From Microbacterium sp. lyk4-40-TSB-66 (GTDB lineage Bacteria; Actinomycetota; Actinomycetes; Actinomycetales; Microbacteriaceae), in contig NZ_JARVRW010000003.1 in the NCBI RefSeq assembly GCF_030209475.1, forward strand, positions 372,001 to 436,000: DNA of 64,000 nt, read 5' to 3'. The translations under genes and the position numbers were made by a program. This document shows, in pieces, positions 9,400-18,025 of the stretch. Every line of letters starts with the position of its first letter. Position 1 is the stretch's first letter. Below the pieces are notes generated by a model. It worked only from the letters and a program-made list of their open reading frames with translations, was not told the origin of the DNA and ran no database searches.

Positions 9400-10278
9400 T
9401 CAGCGTACGCTCGCGGTCTCGTGCTCCGCGGGGGTTGTGGACGGCGCGGTGATGCGATCCGCCCGTGTGTAGAGGTTCATGCTCGAACCGCGCACGAAGG
9501 CGGCCAACGTCAGGCCCGCCCGCTCCGCGAGCTCGATCGCCAGCGACGACGGCGCCGACACCGCGGACAGCACCGGGATGCCGGCCATCACGGCCTTCTG
9601 CACGAGCTCGAAGCTCACGCGGCCCGAGACCTGCAGCACGGTCCCCCGCAGCGGGAGTCGGTCGTTCAACAGCGCCCACCCGACCACCTTGTCGACGGCG
9701 TTGTGGCGACCCACGTCCTCGCGGGCGACCAGCAGCTCCCCGGTCGCGACGTCGAAGAGGGCGGCGCCGTGCAGCCCGCCGGTCTTGTCGAAGGTCTTCT
9801 GCTGTTCGCGGAGCCGATCGGGGAAGGACGCGATGTCGTGCGCCGACACCCGGATGCCGTCGGATGCCACGTCGTACGACGACACCTTCTCCACGGCGTC
9901 GATGGATGCCGTGCCGCACACGCCGCACGAACTCGTCGTGTAGAACGACCGGGTGATGTCGGTGGAGGGGAGGGCGACCCCCGGTGCGAGCGTGACGTCC
10001 AGCACGTTGTACGTGTTGCCGTCGGCGCCGCCCGTGCCGGGGCCCCCGCAGTGGATCGCGCGGGCGAACTGGTCACCTCGGCTCAGCACGCCCTCCGACA
10101 CGAGGAAGCCTGCAGCCACCTCCACGTCGTGACCGGGGGTGCGCATGGTCACCGACAGCGGCGAACCCGCGACACGGATCTCGAGGGGTTCCTCCACGGC
10201 GATGGCATCCGGTCGCTGGCGGTTCACGCCGTCGAGGGTGATGCGCGTGACCCGCCGCGAGGTGGTGAGGCGGCCCAT
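9400..10278 (-). CDS. fdhD: formate dehydrogenase accessory sulfurtransferase FdhD
   Basis: Transfers sulfur from a cysteine desulfurase to the molybdenum cofactor of formate-dehydrogenase-type enzymes. The 292-residue product carries the essential CxxC as C118-GV-C121 in [12 protein letters not shown], plus the conserved [17 protein letters not shown] block. The start is ATG 10278 ([12 protein letters not shown]). Upstream in-frame residues are proline-rich and unlike the family. It lies just upstream of the FdhF-like gene and is probably cotranscribed with it, making this a functional pair. Confidence 0.95.
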   Translation of the reverse strand: MGRLTTSRRVTRITLDGVNRQRPDAIAVEEPLEIRVAGSPLSVTMRTPGHDVEVAAGFLVSEGVLSRGDQFARAIHCGGPGTGGADGNTYNVLDVTLAPGVALPSTDITRSFYTTSSCGVCGTASIDAVEKVSSYDVASDGIRVSAHDIASFPDRLREQQKTFDKTGGLHGAALFDVATGELLVAREDVGRHNAVDKVVGWALLNDRLPLRGTVLQVSGRVSFELVQKAVMAGIPVLSAVSAPSSLAIELAERAGLTLAAFVRGSSMNLYTRADRITAPSTTPAEHETASVR

Positions 10279-10496
10279 GTCAGCGGCGGTGCACGGAGGG
10301 GGAGGACGACATGGTTCGAGCGTACGCCCGGGGGTGGGGGAGGAGGCGTGTGCGGTCGCCCTATTCGTTCGCATACAGATCTCGCAAGATTTTTTCAAGA
10401 CCGACGTGACGTTCACCCGAGTCGGTACGTCTTAGTCATGTAGGTCGAAACACCTGCCCCGGAGCTTCCGGGTCACAAACTCCGAAAGGCACCGAC

Positions 10497-10979
10497 ATGG
10501 CTGAGAACGTCTCTACCACCCCCGCCGCGCAGGGCGTCACGCAGGCGGCGTCGCGGGTGAACCGCCCCCTGAACGCCCGCGGTCAGGACGCCCACACCGA
10601 CGGCAAGACGACGATCGCCGAGGGCGTCGTCGCCAAGGTCGCCGGTATCGCCGCTCGCGAGGTCGCCGGTGTGTACGCGCTGGGTGGCGGCGGAGCCCGT
10701 GCGCTCGGTGCCATCCGTGACGCGATCAACGCCACCGACCTGACGCAGGGCGTCAAGGTCGAGGTCGGGGAGACCCAGGCCGCCGCCGACATCACCATCG
10801 TCGTCGAGTACGGCGCCCCCATCCAGGAGGTCGCCGACCAGGTTCGCGGCCGTGTCGCCGGTGCCATCAACCGTCTCGTGGGCCTCGAGGTCGTCGAGGT
10901 CAACGTCGATGTGAACGACGTCCACATCCCGGGCGACGACAACAACGACGACGACAGCAACGAAAAGCGCGTCCAGTGA
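10497..10979 (+). CDS. Asp23/Gls24 family envelope stress response protein
   Basis: First gene of a five-gene Asp23/Gls24 locus. The 160-residue product has the family fold at about 37-148 (start GKTTIAEGVVAKVAGIAAREVAGVYAL, later DITIVVEYGAPIQEVADQVR) and an acidic tail (DDNNDDDSNEK). In Staphylococcus the homologue Asp23 is attached to the membrane by AmaP and affects the cell-envelope stress response. Ribosome site GAAAGG is 7 bases before ATG 10497. The next gene starts at GTG 10976, overlapping this stop (GTGA). Confidence 0.92.
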   Translation: MAENVSTTPAAQGVTQAASRVNRPLNARGQDAHTDGKTTIAEGVVAKVAGIAAREVAGVYALGGGGARALGAIRDAINATDLTQGVKVEVGETQAAADITIVVEYGAPIQEVADQVRGRVAGAINRLVGLEVVEVNVDVNDVHIPGDDNNDDDSNEKRVQ

Positions 10980-11164
10980 CCGCCACGACGAAGGGCGCCC
11001 TGGTCGGGCTCGTCCTGGCCCTCAGTGCCCTGATCTTCGGATTCTGGGGATTCATCCTCGTCGTCCTCTTCATGGCGATCGGCGTCGTCGTCGCCCGCGT
11101 CACGGCGGGTGAACTCGACTTCGGCAACATCGTCAACGCCTTCAAGGGTCGGAGCACATCGTGA
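10976..11164 (+). CDS. DUF2273-type small membrane protein
   Basis: A 62-residue product with two closely spaced hydrophobic helices (LVGLVLALSALIFGFWGF and ILVVLFMAIGVVVARV), matching the small DUF2273 proteins encoded in Asp23 loci. GTG 10976 overlaps the stop of the preceding Asp23 gene, and its own end overlaps the next start (GTG 11161), so translation is likely coupled. A membrane anchor role for the Asp23 proteins is inferred from locus context. Confidence 0.82.
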   Translation: MTATTKGALVGLVLALSALIFGFWGFILVVLFMAIGVVVARVTAGELDFGNIVNAFKGRSTS

Positions 11165-11550
11165 CCACCGTCACCGCTTCCCCCGGGGTCGGCAACCGCA
11201 CGGTTGCCGGCCCCGGCCTCCCCGCCGGCCGCGTGAACATCGCGGACCGCGTGCTGCAGAAGACGGCCGAACGCGCCGCCGCCGACATCATCGGCGTGGA
11301 TGCCAAGAACGTCCACGTCGAGATCGTCTCGGCCCGCGACACCGCCGTGGTCCGCGTCACCTCGCCCTTCCCCGTCCCGCGTCTCGACGACACCGACGCC
11401 GTGCGCCGCGCAACCCCCGTGCTCGAGGCCGCTCGTGCGGCCCAGGGTGAGTTGCGTTCGCGGTTGGCCCGGTTGTTCGGTCGGGAGATCTCGCGCGTGG
11501 ACCTGACCATCTCGGGCGCCAGCGCCCCCCAGCGAAAGCGAGTGCTGTGA
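11161..11550 (+). CDS. Asp23/Gls24-like protein, second copy
   Basis: A 129-residue protein with Asp23-like core features: RVNIADRVLQKTAERAAADIIGV, then VHVEIVSARDTAVVRVTSPFPVP, and a C-terminal helix plus strand (SRLARLFGREISRVDLTISG). It is shorter and more basic than the first copy. GTG 11161 overlaps the stop of the DUF2273-type gene, and its stop overlaps the next gene, giving tight coupling throughout the operon. A soluble partner of the membrane proteins encoded on either side is the likely role. Confidence 0.78.
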   Translation: MTTVTASPGVGNRTVAGPGLPAGRVNIADRVLQKTAERAAADIIGVDAKNVHVEIVSARDTAVVRVTSPFPVPRLDDTDAVRRATPVLEAARAAQGELRSRLARLFGREISRVDLTISGASAPQRKRVL

Positions 11551-12131
11551 TGAGCGACTCCGTGCTGCGTAACGTCGTGCGCCGTGAGACCCATTCGCCG
11601 CGCACCGCGGCCATGCTCGTCGTGGTCGTGCTGCTGCTGCTCGTCCTGGCCTACGCCGCGGTCGAGATCATCCTCAACCTCGTCGGCGCCCCGCCGCTGC
11701 TCGTCGCCCCCGGCGCAGCCCTCGCCGCCGTGGTGGCGGCTCCGACCGCGCTGATGCCCGTCGCGTTCATCGTCGGCGGCGTCGTGCTGGCGCTGGTCGG
11801 GTTGGTCGTGCTGATCCTCGCGCTGGGGCCCGGTCGACTGGCCCGTCACGAGATGTCGTGGGGCGAGCGGGCCGTCGTCGTCGACAACGGCGTGGTGGCA
11901 TCCGCCGTCGCCCAGCACCTCAGCAACGACTCCGGCATCGCCCGCGACGACATCGTCGTCGGCGTCGCCCACCGCACCGTCGATGTGACCGTGCGCCCGG
12001 CGGTCGGCATCCCCGTCGATGAGGCGCAGCTGCGCCGCAGCGTCGAGGAGGAGATCGCCTCCTACAAGCTCACCCCCACCGTCCGCACCCGCCTGCGCGT
12101 GGAGCGTCCCGACACCAAGGAGTCCCGATGA
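11550..12131 (+). CDS. DUF6286-like two-helix membrane protein of the Asp23 locus
   Basis: A 193-residue product with two membrane helices near residues 20-45 and 60-90, followed by a soluble C-terminal domain (GERAVVVDNGVVASAVAQHL to the end). Such proteins sit in actinobacterial Asp23 loci (DUF6286, AmaP-like by position). The start may be GTG 11547 or ATG 11550; both overlap the preceding stop. The next gene starts at ATG 12128, four bases before this stop ends. An anchor or partner for the Asp23-like proteins is inferred. Confidence 0.75.
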   Translation: MSDSVLRNVVRRETHSPRTAAMLVVVVLLLLVLAYAAVEIILNLVGAPPLLVAPGAALAAVVAAPTALMPVAFIVGGVVLALVGLVVLILALGPGRLARHEMSWGERAVVVDNGVVASAVAQHLSNDSGIARDDIVVGVAHRTVDVTVRPAVGIPVDEAQLRRSVEEEIASYKLTPTVRTRLRVERPDTKESR

Positions 12132-12715
12132 ACGCCACACGACGCGGTCTGAACCGCTTCGTCCTGTTCCTCGTCGCCGTCGCGCTGCTCGCCCTGGGCG
12201 CCCTCGCCCTGCTCGTCGGGCTCGTCTCCGGCGGAACCGACACCTGGACCACCGTCATGGGCGGCTTCCAAGGCTGGCTGCAGTCGCTCGGCCGAGAGTC
12301 CGCCGGGTGGGGCGCCGTCGCGGTGATCGTGGTCCTCGCGATCATCCTCATCGTCATCGCCGCCTCCGCCGTCCGCGGCCGCCGCCACGCCCCCCTGCAA
12401 TCCACCGGCAGCGCCACCGACGAAGGCCGCATCACCGTCACCGACTCCTTCGCCTCCGAAGCGCTGAAGAACGCCCTCGCCGACCGCGACGAAATCCTCT
12501 CCTCCCGCGTCACCGCCGGAGAAGTCGGCAAAGAATCGGTGCTGCACGTCGCCGTCACCCCCAGGCAGAACACCTCACCCCGCCAGGTCGCCGACCACAT
12601 CGACACCCTCGTCACCAACCTCGCCGCCCTCACCGGCCAGAACCTGCGCGCCTACATCTCCATCCACACCGGGCTCCGCGCCAAACTCGCGCGCGACAAC
12701 ACCCGCGTGCACTGA
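12128..12715 (+). CDS. AmaP-like membrane anchor protein of the Asp23 locus
   Basis: A 195-residue product: N-terminal helix about 8-34 (NRFVLFLVAVALLALGAL), a second helix about 60-83 (GAVAVIVVLAIILIVIAASA), then a soluble domain containing ADRDEILSSRVTAGEVGKES. This two-helix hairpin plus C-terminal domain matches the AmaP layout, which tethers Asp23 to the membrane in Firmicutes. It overlaps the upstream gene by 4 nt (ATGA). From about 12360 on, the third positions are almost uniformly C, slightly different from the flanking genes. Confidence 0.78.
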   Translation: MNATRRGLNRFVLFLVAVALLALGALALLVGLVSGGTDTWTTVMGGFQGWLQSLGRESAGWGAVAVIVVLAIILIVIAASAVRGRRHAPLQSTGSATDEGRITVTDSFASEALKNALADRDEILSSRVTAGEVGKESVLHVAVTPRQNTSPRQVADHIDTLVTNLAALTGQNLRAYISIHTGLRAKLARDNTRVH

Positions 12716-12734
12716 CACCCCACGAGGAGACGTC

Positions 12735-13637
12735 ATGACCACCACCGACCTTCCCGCTCTGGACGACGCGGCGACCCGCGCCGCGTCGGCCGCGAGTGCC
12801 GTTCCGGGCGTACACGCGCTCGGCAGCCTGCTGGGCCGGGCATCCGACGCCGTGCGCGAGCGCGTCGGCCTTGCCAGCGTCGTCCCCGGCGTGAAGATCG
12901 ACACCGACCGCGTCGGCTCGGTCACCGCGACGATCTCGCTCGTCGTCGACTACCCGCACAAGCTGCACGAGGTGTCCGACGCCGTGCGCAGCGCGGTCCG
13001 CACGGCCCTCACGCCCCTCGGCCGCGGCAGCATCGACGTGAACGTCGTGGTGACCGGTGTGTTCGGCCCGTTCGACCGCGACATCGTCGATGAGGCGGAG
13101 GAGCGCGCGGATGCCGTGGCGGCGCGCGCTCGAGACGCCGCGGACGACGCGAAGGAGAAGGCGGATGCCGCGGTGGCCCGCGCTTCGGTGGCCGTCGACG
13201 ACCTGAAGGCGAAGTCGAAGGACGTCGCAGCCGGCGCCTCGGCCGCGGTCGACGATGCGGTGGCACGGTCGAAGGATCTCGCTGCCAGCGCGTCGGAGAC
13301 TGTCGACGTGGCCCTGTCCAAGACGAGGGACGTCGCGGCGGGTGCCGCGGCCGCCGTCGACGAGACGGTTCGAGCCGCTCGGGAGCGTGTCGCCGCGGCC
13401 GATGCGGAGGCGGACATCGCCGCAGCCGACCGTGTGACGGATGGCCTCGAGCCCTCGCCTCGCGCCGCGGATGCGGACGCCGACGACCGCGGGGACGTGC
13501 GTGATGTCGTCGCCGAGGCCCTCGAAGACGCCGCGGTCGACATCGCGATCGCCGCCGACGAGGTGCGCACCGACGACAAGACGCCGGCGGTCGACAGCGT
13601 GCAGTCGGTCGTCGAGGACGATCGCCCTCGCCCCTGA
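12735..13637 (+). CDS. Asp23/Gls24-like protein with tandem 18-residue helical repeats
   Basis: Last gene of the Asp23 locus, 300 residues. Residues about 20-115 look Asp23-like (VPGVKIDTDRVGSVTATISLVVDY ... GSIDVNVVVTGVF). Residues 116-230 are Ala/Asp/Lys-rich amphipathic helix resembling LEA or apolipoprotein segments. Inside it are four 18-residue repeats (154-171, 172-189, 190-207, 208-225), each starting VD and carrying a central (K/R)D(V/L)AA, or ERVAA in the fourth. Eighteen residues are five helical turns, so one face is repeated exactly. A ribosome site GAGGAG precedes ATG 12735. A strong terminator follows at 13648. Confidence 0.85.
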   Translation: MTTTDLPALDDAATRAASAASAVPGVHALGSLLGRASDAVRERVGLASVVPGVKIDTDRVGSVTATISLVVDYPHKLHEVSDAVRSAVRTALTPLGRGSIDVNVVVTGVFGPFDRDIVDEAEERADAVAARARDAADDAKEKADAAVARASVAVDDLKAKSKDVAAGASAAVDDAVARSKDLAASASETVDVALSKTRDVAAGAAAAVDETVRAARERVAAADAEADIAAADRVTDGLEPSPRAADADADDRGDVRDVVAEALEDAAVDIAIAADEVRTDDKTPAVDSVQSVVEDDRPRP

Positions 13638-13647
13638 CCCGCCATGC

Positions 13648-13686
13648 ACGAAAGGGCGCCTCCGCTTCGGCGGGGCGCCCTTTCGT
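13648..13686 (+). terminator. Rho-independent-type terminator of the Asp23 locus
   Basis: Stem ACGAAAGGGCGCC (13648-13660) pairs perfectly with GGCGCCCTTTCGT (13674-13686). An inner stem CCGC/GCGG closes on a TTCG tetraloop (13666-13669). There is only a short T-run (TTTCGTT). It lies 10 bases after the operon's stop. Confidence 0.88.
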
Positions 13687-13794
13687 TGCACCCGTCACCG
13701 CGAGATGACGGTACGAGTCGCGTCATCGACACCGGTGCGTGCCGCGACATCCGCTCCAGGGCTTCCGCGGGAATCGGGGCACGCCCGGGCCCGC

Positions 13795-15159
13795 TCAGCC
13801 GGCGGTGGCGTTGTCGTAGGCGCGCTGCGCGGCCTGCTGCGCATCGGCCAGGGCCTGCTCCGTCGTCTTGTCGCCGAGGAGGGCGGCGGTGATGGCGTTG
13901 TTGAGCTCGTTCTGGATGTCCTGGCCGGCGGGCGACGAGCCGAACGACTTCCCGCTCTCCACGACGTCGTAGTAGGTGGAGATCACCTGATCGAAGCCGG
14001 CATCGCCGGTCGGCACCACGAACTGGTCGCGGATCATCTCGTCGGCCGCCGGCGAGCCGGTGAACAAACCCGTGTTGAGCCCGCCCTTCCCCTCGATGGT
14101 CGCAGCGCGCGCGGCACCCGCGGCCATCCACGCGTCGGTCGAGGTGAGTTCCGTCATCCACGCGCAGGCGGCGGCGGGGTTCTTCGCGCCGGCGGGGATG
14201 ACGAAGGCGGTGCCGGAAGCGAGCGAGAAGGGTTGGCCCTCGGCGTCGAGGAAGGGCACCGCCTGCAGGGAGATCTGATCGCGATACGCGCCGAGCACGT
14301 TCGGGTACCACTGGTTCGCAACCTGCGCGCCGACCTGGTTCCGCACGAATTGATTGGCGTCGCCGAAGGTGTCGAACGAGTCGGTGAAGCTCTTGACCGC
14401 CGCGTATCCGCCCTGCGCGTCGGTGATCCGCTTCAGCGCGTCGATGCCCGCGGCGTTAGCCGGGTCGTCGAGCGTCGGCTTGCCCTCGGCATCCGTCAGG
14501 CGGCCGCCCATTCCGAGCACCCACAGGCCGCCCTGCCCGGTCGCGACGGGGTCGAGTCCGAGGCGGGTGGGGTTGCTCCCCGACGCCTGATAGATCTTGC
14601 CGATCGCGGCGATCAAGCCGTCCATGTCGGACGTGTCGAATTCCTCGGGCGCAACGCCGACCTCGCTCAGCACGTTCATGTTCAGAAGGATCGCCGGCGG
14701 CTGGTAGAACTGCGAAACCGCGTAGACGGCGTCCTCGTAGGTGACGTCGTCGACGACGTTCTGGTACCAGCGCTCAACCGGGTCCACGCCCTTCGCCTCG
14801 AAGCATGCGTCGAGGGGCATGAGCAGGCCCTGCGCGGCATACGTCGTCACATAGCGGCGATCCATCTGCACGACGTCAGGCACGTCGCCGCTGGCGATGC
14901 GGGTGGTGAACTTCTGGGCGTCGAAGGCCGTGGCATCCAGGGTCACGTCGACGTCAGCGAGCTGCTCCGCGGCGTAGTCGAGGCGCGACTGCCCCACATC
15001 GTCGGCGTTCTCGAATCCCCACGCGGCGAGGGTGCCGGTCGCCGCAGCGGAGAAGTCGACGTCGGCGGCCTGTTCCTCTGCGCCGCCGCCGCCGCAGGAG
15101 GTCAGGAGGAGAGCGGATGCCGCGACCGCGGCGGCACCGGCGAGGGAGCGCTTACGCAT
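13795..15159 (-). CDS. sugar ABC transporter substrate-binding lipoprotein (cluster 1)
   Basis: A 454-residue extracellular solute-binding protein family 1 lipoprotein. The signal peptide ends in the lipobox LLTSC (C22), followed by a Gly/Glu linker. Typical blocks are GDVPDVVQMDRRYV, SQFYQPPAILLNMNVL and SGTAFVIPAGAKNPAAACAWM. The ribosome site AAGGAC lies 7 bases upstream of ATG 15159. It is the last gene after two permease genes on the same strand. No ATPase is present, so a shared MsmX/MsiK-type ATPase encoded elsewhere is expected. The sugar is unknown; the aromatic-poor binding region gives no clue. Confidence 0.93.
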   Translation of the reverse strand: MRKRSLAGAAAVAASALLLTSCGGGGAEEQAADVDFSAAATGTLAAWGFENADDVGQSRLDYAAEQLADVDVTLDATAFDAQKFTTRIASGDVPDVVQMDRRYVTTYAAQGLLMPLDACFEAKGVDPVERWYQNVVDDVTYEDAVYAVSQFYQPPAILLNMNVLSEVGVAPEEFDTSDMDGLIAAIGKIYQASGSNPTRLGLDPVATGQGGLWVLGMGGRLTDAEGKPTLDDPANAAGIDALKRITDAQGGYAAVKSFTDSFDTFGDANQFVRNQVGAQVANQWYPNVLGAYRDQISLQAVPFLDAEGQPFSLASGTAFVIPAGAKNPAAACAWMTELTSTDAWMAAGAARAATIEGKGGLNTGLFTGSPAADEMIRDQFVVPTGDAGFDQVISTYYDVVESGKSFGSSPAGQDIQNELNNAITAALLGDKTTEQALADAQQAAQRAYDNATAG

Positions 15160-15184
15160 GGTGAGGTCCTTTCGGAACGGGGGA

Positions 15185-16120
15185 TCAGCCTTTACGGCCC
15201 TGGGTGGCGACGCCCTCGACGAAGTACCGCTGGCCGAAGGCGAAGATGATGAGCATCGGGAGGGTTACCAGTAGCGACGCGACCATCACGTACTGGTAGT
15301 CGCCCTGCCCGCCCGCACTGGGGCTGTACTTCGTCATCGCGTAGGCGATGCCGAGGGGCGCGGTGAACTCGTCGACGCTGCCGGCGTTCAGGTAGATCAG
15401 CGCCGCCTGCAGGTTGTTCCAGCTCGCCTGGAACTCGAACAGGAACACGATGATGAACGAGGGGATCGAGAGCGGCATCGCGATGCGCCAGAACAGGCCC
15501 CAGGCGCTGCACCCGTCGAGTCGCGCCGCTTCGAACAGTTCGCGCGGGACGCCGAGGAAGAACTGCCTCTGCAAGAAGATGTAGAAGGCGCTGCCGAAGA
15601 GGTTCATGCCCCACAGGGGCACCCAGGTTCCGAGCAGCCCCGTCTCCTTCCAGATGAGATAGATCGGAATCATCGTCACCGCGCCGGGAAGCATCATCGT
15701 CGCGAGCACCAGACCGAACAACAGGCCGCGCCCCGGAAAACGGAAGTACGCGAAGCCGAACGCGACGATCGAGCTCATCACTGCGACGGTGGTCGCCGCG
15801 AGCAGCGCGATCGAGACGCTGTTGAACATCCAGCTGAGAAGTGGCAATTGGTTCCACACCTCGGCGTAATTCCCGGGGGTGAAGGTCTTCGGAATCAGGG
15901 CGTTGTCGAACACCTCGCCGCGGGGCTTGAGGCTCGCCGCGAGCAGCCACGCGAAGGGGTACAGGAACAGTAGGGCGAACAGGACGAGCACCGCGGCCAG
16001 GATGACGCGGCCGGCGAGGGTCTTCGGCTGGCTGAGCGCCCGGCGCCAACTCCTGCGCGGCGGGACGACCAGCTCGGGACGCGCCTGCGCGACCCCGGGC
16101 GTCTGCAGGGTTGTGGCCAT
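15185..16120 (-). CDS. carbohydrate ABC transporter permease, MalG type (cluster 1)
   Basis: A 311-residue inner-membrane permease with six predicted helices. The EAA loop reads EAARLDGCSAWGLFWRIAMPL, which contacts the ATPase. The N-terminus carries about 30 cytoplasmic residues before the first helix (VILAAVLVLFALLFLYPFAWLL). ATG 16120 overlaps the stop of the partner permease gene (TGATG). Order in the operon: leader ORF, MalF type, MalG type, binding protein. Confidence 0.95.
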   Translation of the reverse strand: MATTLQTPGVAQARPELVVPPRRSWRRALSQPKTLAGRVILAAVLVLFALLFLYPFAWLLAASLKPRGEVFDNALIPKTFTPGNYAEVWNQLPLLSWMFNSVSIALLAATTVAVMSSIVAFGFAYFRFPGRGLLFGLVLATMMLPGAVTMIPIYLIWKETGLLGTWVPLWGMNLFGSAFYIFLQRQFFLGVPRELFEAARLDGCSAWGLFWRIAMPLSIPSFIIVFLFEFQASWNNLQAALIYLNAGSVDEFTAPLGIAYAMTKYSPSAGGQGDYQYVMVASLLVTLPMLIIFAFGQRYFVEGVATQGRKG

Positions 16121-17097
16121 CAGCGGTCCCCCTCGTAGTAGACGAAGCGGTTGCCGAGTCGCACCTGCACGACCGTGATCAGAAGGATGATGACGAACAG
16201 CAACCACGCCATCGCCGCCGCGAACCCGAAGTTGAACTGACGGAACGCCTGTTGGAACAGGTAGATGGCGTAGAAGAGGGACGCTTCCGGGGAGGCGTTG
16301 CTCTGATCGCGCCAGAACAGCAGGTACGCCTGGTCGAACACCTGGAAGGCCGCGATCGTCAGCACGATCACGTTGAAGAACATCGCCCCGGAGATCATCG
16401 GCAGCGTGATCGAGAAGAAGCGTCGGACGGGTCCCGCTCCGTCGATCTGCGCCACCTCGTACAGGTCGACGGGGACGTTCTTTATCGCCGCGAGGAAGAT
16501 CACCATGGTTCCGCTGACGGTCCACAGCGCCATGATGACGATGCTCGGCTTGACCCAGGCGGGGTCGACGAGCCACTGCGGACCTTGGATGCCGATGGCG
16601 CCGAGCGCCTGATTGATCGCGCCCGAGTTGCCGTTGAGGAGCAGGAAGAACACGGCTGCGGTCGCCACGGCCGGTGTCATCTTGGGCAGGTAGTACAGCG
16701 TGCGGAAGATGCCCGCCCCTCGACCGACGCGGCTCAGCAGAAGAGCGAGGATCAGCGCGAAGGCGATCTCGAGCGGAACGGCCATGACCGCGTAGAAGAG
16801 GGTGTTTCCGAGGGACACGGCGACCCGTGGATCCTCGAACAGCTGCGCGTAGTTCGTCGCCCCGACCGGGCGCGCCGAGCCCGTGGCGAGGTTGTAGCTC
16901 GAGAACGAGATGACGAGGCTGTAGATCATCGCCCCCGCCGTGAAGATGAGGAAACCGAGGATCCACGGCGAGATGAACAGGTAGCCCGCGATCGCTTCGC
17001 GGCGGTTGTATTTGACCTTCTGGCGGGGAGGGCGGCGGCGCTTCCGCGAAGAGGCGGCGGTGTCGGCGTCGACGTCAGAGGGGGGAGAGAGGGTCAC
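16120..17097 (-). CDS. carbohydrate ABC transporter permease, MalF type (cluster 1)
   Basis: A 325-residue membrane permease starting GTG 17097 (MTLSPPSDVDAD). It has a basic cytoplasmic N-terminus, the helix GYLFISPWILGFLIF, and EAA loop EVAQIDGAGPVRRFFSITLPM. No ribosome site precedes GTG 17097. Instead its start overlaps the TGA of a 16-codon leader ORF (17094-17144) that does have a strong ribosome site, so translation is probably coupled. It pairs with the MalG-type permease that overlaps its 3' end. Confidence 0.93.
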   Translation of the reverse strand: MTLSPPSDVDADTAASSRKRRRPPRQKVKYNRREAIAGYLFISPWILGFLIFTAGAMIYSLVISFSSYNLATGSARPVGATNYAQLFEDPRVAVSLGNTLFYAVMAVPLEIAFALILALLLSRVGRGAGIFRTLYYLPKMTPAVATAAVFFLLLNGNSGAINQALGAIGIQGPQWLVDPAWVKPSIVIMALWTVSGTMVIFLAAIKNVPVDLYEVAQIDGAGPVRRFFSITLPMISGAMFFNVIVLTIAAFQVFDQAYLLFWRDQSNASPEASLFYAIYLFQQAFRQFNFGFAAAMAWLLFVIILLITVVQVRLGNRFVYYEGDR

Positions 17098-17144
17098 CGG
17101 AACAGCCGGTTGCGGCCGTGGATGCGGGGGATGCGGGTGCTCAT
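17094..17144 (-). CDS. 16-residue leader peptide overlapping the permease start
   Basis: ATG 17144 has an excellent ribosome site (GAGAGGAG, 6 bases upstream) and encodes MSTRIPRIHGRNRLFR, a basic peptide with five arginines. Its TGA (17096-17094) overlaps the permease GTG (17097-17095). Ribosomes ending here could restart on the permease gene, which lacks its own ribosome site. An attenuation role is possible but unsupported. Alternatively it is the true N-terminus if a base is missing in the sequence. Confidence 0.55.
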   Translation of the reverse strand: MSTRIPRIHGRNRLFR

Positions 17145-17176
17145 GATGATCTCCTCTCGCGCAGTCTCTACATCGA

Positions 17177-17186
17177 GAGGCGCTTC
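17177..17186. promoter_or_regulatory. possible LacI-type operator (GAGGCGCTTC)
   Basis: A nearly symmetric 10-bp site with a central GCGC, about 33 nt upstream of the leader ATG of ABC cluster 1. LacI-family operators often have such a centre. No LacI gene adjoins this cluster, so the assignment is weak. Confidence 0.2.
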
Positions 17187-17274
17187 GTCAGATTCGAGAA
17201 GCAGTGAGAAGTGGTCCAGGGCATTGCCAAGAAGGCGCGGACGTGGCATGTCCGGCGGGGTCTCCGGCATCCCG

Positions 17275-17760
17275 TCAGAGCGCGCGCAGGTACCGCCGTG
17301 TCATCCAGGCCTGCACGAGGCGGCCGAGCGGGGCGCCGACGCGGGTGAACCAGCGTCCGGGTGCCGAGAAGGCGGCGATCGCGAAGACGACCTCGCCCGA
17401 GGGGCGCAGGGTCAGCGTGAAGCGCTCCTCACCCCGCTCGGGGTGTCCGCGCAGCGTGCCGTAGGCGAACCCCGCCGAGGTCTCGCTGCGCTCGGCCCAC
17501 ACGACCAGGCAGGGGATCCGGAAACTCAGGATGCCGAGCCCCAACCGCATCGTCACGCGGGTGCCCTCGCGCATCGGCGTCTCCGACAGCTCGACCCGCG
17601 CGCCCGCGCGGCGCTGCGCCTCGCCCGCGAGCAGGGCGTCGGCGGCACGGGCGAAGTCGGCGGGACCGTGCCCGATGACGCGCTGCGCCCGCACGTGGTG
17701 GTAGCCCGGCGGCATCTCTCCGGCGGTCGCGCCGACCTCGTCGTAGGTCAGGCCGTCCAT
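17275..17760 (-). CDS. DUF1990 family protein
   Basis: A 161-residue protein matching the DUF1990 family: GLTYDEVGATAGEMPPGYHHVRAQRVIG at the N-terminus, then RVTMRLGLGILSFRIPCLVVWAE and FAYGTLRGHPERGEERF. Function unknown; the fold is thought to be SRPBCC-like. Start ATG 17760 is supported by a TAGCGT -10 box at 17768-17773 exactly 7 bases upstream, implying a leaderless mRNA. An alternative GTG at 17769 would overlap that box. It ends 130 bp before the start of ABC cluster 1. Confidence 0.85.
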   Translation of the reverse strand: MDGLTYDEVGATAGEMPPGYHHVRAQRVIGHGPADFARAADALLAGEAQRRAGARVELSETPMREGTRVTMRLGLGILSFRIPCLVVWAERSETSAGFAYGTLRGHPERGEERFTLTLRPSGEVVFAIAAFSAPGRWFTRVGAPLGRLVQAWMTRRYLRAL

Positions 17761-18025
17761 GTCGTCCACGCTAGCCGCGGCTGCGCGCGCCGGCCCCGGG
17801 TTGCGGCTCTTCCCGGGACGACGGTGGTGCCGAGCGGAGGGGATGCGGCGAGGGGAGGATGCTCGATCGCTCTCACGTCCTCCCTCCCCCATATCTCCTC
17901 CCCCCGCCCCCGGCACCGCCGGGCCGCGCCCCCGCCACCGTCGCCGCGGGGCCGCGCCGCCACCGTCGGCCGCGGGGCCGCGCGGCAGCGGCCGCCACGT
18001 CGGGCTGCGGTGCGAGGATGGCGGG

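Noticed and set aside
1290..9452. Very long ORFs antisense to purL (1290-3848) and to the FdhF-like gene (6612-9452)
   Set aside because: They are frame shadows of highly GC3-biased genes: Arg/Ala/Gly/Asp/Val-rich, no domains, no ribosome sites.
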